Source of the DNA: Episyrphus balteatus | Lineage: Eukaryota > Arthropoda > Insecta > Diptera > Syrphidae | Length of the DNA: 64,000 nucleotides | Assembly (NCBI RefSeq): GCF_945859705.1 | Contig: NC_079137.1 | Coordinates: 76,964,277 to 77,028,276, forward strand | Reading direction: 5' to 3' | Shown here: one piece after another, positions 58,440-64,000 of the stretch | How the letters are laid out: every line of letters starts with the position of its first letter | How positions within the stretch are numbered: the first letter of the stretch is position 1 | Position numbers and translations under genes: made by a program | Notes under the pieces: generated by a model | What the model was told of the DNA's origin: nothing | Database searches by the model: none | Seen by the model: the letters and a program-made list of their open reading frames with translations, nothing else

Positions 58440-59365
58440 AATAGGTCGTGTGTTGATGGCTGATGGTTGTTTTTTTGGTGTCAATAATCAAACAGGAAAT
58501 GTATGTCAAAGTGATCATTGGGATGAGGTGGATTTCCTGAATTTTCACACGCTTTGTGGCTAGAATCGATAATTTAGTATGGGATGCCACTAGGTTCAAT
58601 CTAAGGACCACTTCTTTTAGTTTTTTTTCTTTTTTTTTTTTACTTTCAATTTCTTTTAAATCTATGGATAACATTTGTTGAGCTCGTAATTTGTCCATTG
58701 GGAGTGAAGCTTACAGAAGGAATAACATTTCAAACAAAACTGGCATGAGTCTTATCTTATACAGTCAAAGACGGTTAACTTCTAGGCTAAGAGCAAGTAA
58801 GGTTTTGAATGTCAAATGTGTGATGAGACTTTTCACACGCTTCGCATCTAGAATTGATAGTTATTTATGGGATACCACAAAGTTCGATCTAAGGGCCACT
58901 TATTTTTATTTTTTTTGTCTTGTATTTACTTTATATTTCCTTTTTAATTTGGTGGAATACATTTGTTGAGCTAGTAATTTGCCCATTGGGAATGTAGCTT
59001 AAAGAGGGAATATCATTTCAAACAAAACTGGCATAACTCTCTTCTAATACAGTCGACGACAGTTAACTTCGCTAAGGGAAAAAAGCCGTGTGGTTTTGTT
59101 TGATGTCTGGTTTTTTGGTAACAGGAAATGTATGTCAAAAAAAACGTAAGAAAGAGTTGAATTTTCATGAGTTTTTGCAGTTTTCTGGCTAGAATCGATA
59201 ATTTATGGGATACCAGAAGGTTCAATCTAAGGGCCACTTCTTTTAAGTGTTTTCTTTCAATCTGATGAAATTCATTTGTTAAGCTCGTAATTTTTCCCTT
59301 GGGAACATATAGCTTTCAAACAGAATTGGAATACAGTCAACGACGGTTAAATTCACTGAAAAATA
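58440..59365 (+). repeat. Three diverged tandem units, about 290-340 bp each
   Basis: The word GCTAGAATCGATAATTTA recurs near 58559, 58848 (varied) and 59188. CATTTGTTGAGCTCGTAATT recurs near 58670, 58961 and 59270. Shared intervening words include ACAGGAAATGTATGTCAAA, TTCAATCTAAGGGCCACTTC, CATTTCAAACAAAACTGGCA and ACAGTCAACGACGGTTAA. Frames called in the units (58429-58698, 58691-58969, 59013-59237) are on different strands and share no protein, so the repeat is noncoding. Confidence 0.82.
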
Positions 59366-59464
59366 TCTATGTTTGGAAGTAATCTTCGTACTTTTAATTC
59401 AACTGGTCAAAACTTATTGCATCGGCTTCGTAATAGCTAAGTTTTTTGTTAAAAGCCCAGCTCA

Positions 59465-59584
59465 GGGGCCCAATTCCGCAAGAGTGAATTCCTCTGTGTA
59501 CACGAAAAAACGTGTAAATTGCCTTAAGAACAAGGCAGATAAAAATTCACACAGAAAAACTCAATCTTGCGGAATTGGGTCCCA
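59465..59584. mobile_element. Short hairpin element (MITE-like, 120 bp)
   Basis: GGGGCCCAATTCCGCAAGAG at the left is mirrored by CTTGCGGAATTGGGTCCC at the right; pairing extends over about 35 bp per arm (through CTCTGTGT / ACACAGAA). The interior holds a further small inverted word (ACACG...CGTGT). It is too small to code. Compact size and paired ends suit a miniature inverted-repeat element; no target duplication was confirmed. Confidence 0.6.
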
Positions 59585-61099
59585 GGGCACAAAACGAGGC
59601 GAAATAATGAAAATGGAAGTGCCATTAAACTGGATAAGGCGAAAGGAAAGGGTAGATAGCATTTAATCGGTAGTTACTGTTCTCTTAACAAATTTTTGTC
59701 ACCTAATTGGGGGGACGTGAAAGCATCTATACGTGACTCCAAATCTTTCCAATCACCCAATCTCCAAGGAAAAAAAGATACAAAAAGACAAACTTATAGC
59801 AAAAACCATTTCCAAGATCATTATATCGTCCCCAAGTCCCCATAGAGCCGCACTCTTTTCCACTGGTCTCAAGCGCACAAAAGTCCCTCTACACTCATTT
59901 CTTGCCCCAATCTCAGCCTTAGAGTGTTTATCATCGTAATCGGCATCACTGTCGTCGTTGTGCGTTCATATTATCTGTTTGGTGGTTGTCATCATCGTTT
60001 GGTGCCTGGAGGAGCCTTCTTCCGTTTGTCGTTGGCGATGCTCGTAAGCCTATGGCTCTGCTGGCTTCCATCCATCGGAAGATCGGTCCGTTCGTTGGTC
60101 GTATAAATAATTTAATATTGTGGACATGTCAAAAACATCACGTTAAAGTGCGGGCAACTTGTCTCCTTATTTATGCAATTAAGTTGGAATAAAAAGACGC
60201 CGAGATAGAAGAAGAACAGAGGGAAAGGTATAAAGGAGAAGCATCACGCAGAAGCGCTCAACAAGGCAGTTAGAGCTGCAAGCAAGAGGCACAGGTTGTT
60301 TTATCTGTGGTCCAGCGATGTCATACGTACGTTCCACTCTCTCAACGTTGTTGTGTTTGTTGTGCAACAGAAAAGTGAATCTGTCCCCAAAGATGCAGTC
60401 AACCACCGCACATGCGTGTGAGTTGGTGAAGTGCGTGTTTGCACAAGATTGCGTCTTGATAGGCACAATACAAAAACTATATGAACTTCCCAGATGGACG
60501 GGCTGCACTCTGGCATCATCAGTAGGCCATACTTCCACAATCCACACACAGTAACAACAACAACAAAATCATAGATACGACAGAATTGGAAAGGAAATAC
60601 CTCAAAAGGAGTTTTTCGCTATCTACGGGTTGAATGAATTGATGCCAAAGAGGCTCTATAAGCAGCAATAATTGTTTAAGCTCAAGCAAATTGACTGGCA
60701 AAAGAGTCGTTTGTTTGTTGGATTTTTTTTTTTGCAATTTTTTTTTTATTTATAGGCGCCGCTGGTATTTTTATTAAGAATTTAAGCCAATTAGTTTTAA
60801 AAAATTTACAAACTTGTCGAATTGTTCAAGTCTATAAAAATGTGATGTTTTTGGTGAAGTATGCAAACTGTGTAGCTAGTAGCTAGGTAACCTCATTAGT
60901 AAGGCTCTTTCAAATTTTATACATTTTTCAAATACATAACCTCAAATTATGGTGCACAGTGTGTACAACTGTGGGAGCATTCTAAGTTAGGCAGTCAATG
61001 AGTAAGAAAACCGACAGTTTTTCAAGACTAGACACTCGAGGCAAGAACCATTATTCATTAGAAAAAATTCTGAGAAAAAGTCGGAACAAAAACGAATAC
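59585..61099. other. Noncoding; balanced block at 59.7-60.7 kb
   Basis: Overlapping frames on both strands at 59924-60737 (longest 122 codons, minus) reflect balanced composition and show no recognisable domain. No exon, tRNA or promoter could be fixed. Confidence 0.4.
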
Positions 61100-62379
61100 G
61101 TTCCACAACTTGGAATAAAAGACTTAAAATAAGAATGCGATTAAAAAAAGCAAGGCTTATGTGGAACGTAAGTTAAAAATTGCAAACAACCCATTTCTTG
61201 TTATAAAGTTTCATTTCCATGTAAATTTTAGCTCATTCAGATTTATAGAGATTTTGGTCAGCGAAATGAAAAAATGCAGGAGTAAAAATTTGTGCATAAA
61301 ATTACTTGTGGAACGTGTTGCTCTTAATGATATACTGACATAAATTCCTTGTTAAGAACATTTTGTACTATACCTAATTAGATTTCAATTTTCTTGAAAG
61401 TGGTTTAGTGATCACTAAAAATTAAATAAGGTAAAATTGTTTCTGGGAAAATTTCAAAGTTACATTCCACAGCTTCTATTCTTTGTTAAAATTATTGGTT
61501 TTGTAAATTTCATTTTGTTCAATACTATTATGTAAGTTTTTCATCACAATGGCATAATTATAAATTGCTAATATTAATTGTGGAACCTGTTTTAAGTTGA
61601 AAGATTTTTGGGAAAATAAATACGTTCTACGAGTTATTTCTGAGAGTTTGTACCGAAGGAAAAAAGGACTCAAGTTTAATGGGATATCATAAAATTAATG
61701 AATCAATTTATTAAGACTCCAAATACATTCATGCTGTGGAACACAGTACCGACTGAAACTACTTTCAACATAAAAGTGTTTCAATACTATTTCTATTTGT
61801 CTTCCAATTGAATAACTATAAATGAGTATAAAGTCGCTTTATTCATTGTGGAACCCATTTATTTTCCATCCAGTTCAAAATTGCATACGTTCCACGTATC
61901 CGTGGAATACGTTCCACAAATTATTTTGAGTTTGAAGGAAAAAATACTAAAGTTATACCTACAGCACAGCATAAATTTAATGAACCAACTAAGTGAAATT
62001 CGAAATACATGTTGTGGAACGTAGTACTGAACATTTCGTGTAAACTATTTTCTGCATCATAATGTTTCTATACTTTTGTACTATATTTCCCTTACAATGG
62101 CATATTTAGTGTATAAGAAACTGAATATGTTCCACAACATATTTCTGAGAGTCTTTATCGAAGGGCAAAATACGAAAGTTCAACGGAAGAACATAAAATT
62201 AATAAATCAATTTACTATGACTCTTAAAACATGTTGTGGAACGTAAGACTGAACATGTCATAGAAACTATTTTCTACTAATATTTCGTTTTCATCCCAAT
62301 TTAATATCTTGAATTTAATTTTATCAAACAATCTACCGGCCAAAAAAAAAAACATTTTAACAAAAACACATGTTCCACA
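61100..62379. repeat. ACGTTCCACAA motif array 2
   Basis: At least thirteen copies of GTTCCACA or TGTGGAAC and one-base variants: 61100, 61161, 61306, 61464, 61578, 61734, 61846, 61889, 61911, 62011, 62129, 62234 and 62372. Steps are mostly 100-158 bp and orientation is mixed. At 61889-61919 three copies sit head to tail (CGTTCCACG...CGTGGAATACGTTCCAC). Longer similarity between neighbours (TGTTGTGGAACGTA at 62011 and 62234, TGTTCCACAACATATTTCTG-like at 62129) suggests a worn tandem repeat. Confidence 0.72.
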
Positions 62380-64000
62380 TTTCTCTAACAATAAAATATA
62401 AACATATGCTCTCCATTTCTACGGAATCCTTTTCAAATTTCGCCGCATTTCTCAGACATTTTAACGCATCTTTGAATCTTTTATTAGTTTTTCAAATACA
62501 AGAATTTCAGTAGCAATTTCAATAATAACCTGACCTTCAAGCTGAATATAGTTTTACGATCCACACATCTCTATTACATCCATATAACCAAACCTGAACC
62601 CAACCTTTACAATAATGACATCCTAATTTACTGGGTAAACACAACAACTGCCTACAATTAAACAAACAAAAGAGTGCGCTCAACCAAACAGCAAAGGGTT
62701 ACCTGAACAATTTTATGAATTCCACGTAATATAGCAAGATGATTACAAAAGAGAGATACATCCGACAAAGACGTGCAACCAATTTCCTTTCCCATCATCA
62801 TCAAACGATGAAACAGAAGGAGGTCGAGTTAACATATCTATAATAACTCAGGTATATAAAGAGTTTATCTAGAATTTTCGCATCAACTAATTACCTATCG
62901 TCGGTCGGTCGGTTCGGTTCGGTTCGGTCGATGACGGTGAATGAAGAAGATTATCCAAACTCAAAGCGCATTGCTGCATCCAACCAAACCAACCAACTAA
63001 CCCAACCAACCAGCAAAACCATCAACTAACCTTAACCAACTGCTGCAGTGTAGGCAACAATCCAAAAACCACCATAGAAATGCGGAAAGCCAAAAATACC
63101 GATTGAACTAATTGTCAGGAACGACCGTTTAATTGTTATTACCCAAGACCGTATTCGATCCCCATCCGCATCTAGGAGAAGTACAATATCTCTAAACACA
63201 AAGTGAGATACTTTCAAATGCATTAGAAAACAATTTTTGCTAAATGAAATTCACATCCACTACAATCCACAACTGACGACGAGGAAAGATACTGACACTG
63301 CAGTATTTTGTTATATCGGCAAAGTATAAGAAGAGAGGGTATTTAAATATATCTTACAGATACATTCCAAAGCAGCAGTTTAGCATGTGAAGCATACCAA
63401 ATTACACTCAATCAACCTACGCTATAGCCAGCGTCCATTAGCTGCTTCTGGGTGCATTTTAATTGCCATAAAAATGTCCAGTATAGAAATTTTTTTTTTT
63501 TTTTGTTTTTGTTTTATATCTCATGGATACGCTTACGCATTACAATTACCTCAATCAGAAAATGTGTGTCCTGTTGCTATGGCTACTTAGCTATGTAAAA
63601 GATACATTTTCTTCTATCGAGAAAAGGTCATAACACGTATCGCTTCGCGGTGCCGATTGTGGAGCAAAACAACCTATTGAAGAAGCTCTATCTTTTACTC
63701 TGGAAGAATCCACATTAAATCGGAGGAAAAATAAACCATAGAATGTATCTAGATTGCGGGGTAAAAACGTTTGTGGAAGAAGACGAAAAAACGCTTTAAC
63801 GTGATTTCGAATGGATTTTCTGTTTGATCTTTCCTCAAGGCACGTCGTCGTTTTGTGTTCTAGGATTCCAGAAGGGGTATAGGAGAAGTGTGGGAGTATA
63901 GATACAATTGTGGAACGAGACTAGACTTAGTGGCTTCGGGCTATGCCAGAAATGAGAGGGCTGATGATTATATGCATTTTGTGCTGTGCTAAGACTTTGT
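62380..64000. other. Noncoding, no gene recognised
   Basis: CGGTTCGGTT microsatellite near 62899-62928 and AACC-rich sequence near 62978-63010. The 63-codon minus frame at 63032-63223 and the 67-codon plus frame at 63387-63590 have no recognisable domain. An isolated TTGTGGAAC lies at 63908. Confidence 0.4.

Noticed and set aside
60179..60547. 122-codon minus-strand frame
   Set aside because: No domain recognised; overlapping frames on both strands are equally open.
43688..62379. Su(H), Runt or Scalloped binding sites in the GTGGAAC arrays
   Set aside because: The word lacks the GTGGGAA, TGTGGT or CATTCC cores those factors need.
1..64000. CRISPR array, rRNA or intact transposase/retroelement gene
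   Set aside because: Nothing in the window has CRISPR-type short identical repeats, rRNA landmarks or a full-length transposase or reverse transcriptase frame.

Overview
The window is AT-rich, gene-poor animal DNA, most likely from a fly (Diptera). The grounds for that are intronless coding style, CAA/GAC/CATCAT microsatellites, fold-back and TA-flanked DNA transposons, and insect-like regulatory words. The order is an inference, not proven. In 64 kb I can support only one intact protein gene: a 308-codon minus-strand ORF at 56346-57272. It joins an N-terminal Hemingway/CFAP97-type domain to a divergent cyclophilin domain. Everything else is transposon-derived inverted repeats, decayed tandem repeats and unassigned noncoding sequence.

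Layout. 1.4-2.4 kb: a dense array of TTCGCAA/TTTGCAA words. 4.7-6.7 kb: a terminal-inverted-repeat element that has been hit by a fold-back element with about 500-bp arms and a perfect 9-bp target duplication. 8-9 kb, 11 kb and 27.5 kb: three copies of one dispersed repeat. 13.5-14.9 kb and 15.2-16.6 kb: two large palindromes, the second with about 640-bp, nearly identical arms. 17.3-18.0 kb: a short TA-ended inverted-repeat element. 28.4-29.3 kb: a non-autonomous pogo-like element with a transposase scrap. 29.5-30.7 kb: another terminal-inverted-repeat element. 33.3-34.0 kb: a direct repeat pair carrying identical CTCF-like words. 58.4-59.4 kb: three diverged tandem units. 59.5 kb: a 120-bp hairpin element.

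The most unusual content is a set of short-motif arrays in which a 10-20 bp word recurs with a rough phase while the DNA between copies has lost most similarity. The clearest is a TTTAGGACCCTA box repeating about every 130 bp in four blocks (20.5-21.1, 23.7-25.0, 36.3-37.8, 39.8-41.4 kb), with mostly constant polarity in each of the first three blocks and reversed polarity in the last. A second word, CACGTTGGGCGCCA, matches the CCA-tailed 3' end of insect tRNA-Lys. It lies in two plus-strand clusters (26.7-31.5 and 49.4-50.7 kb) and one reversed cluster (55.4-56.0 kb). A third word, ACGTTCCACAA, forms arrays at 43.7-44.9 and 61.1-62.4 kb. A fourth array (52.3-53.4 kb) has about 285-bp higher-order units.

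The gene sits between the reversed GGCGCC cluster (on its 3' side) and a perfect NRF-1/Ewg-type palindrome about 280 bp upstream of its start codon, so its own promoter is probably in that interval. No rRNA, complete tRNA, CRISPR array or intact transposase was found.
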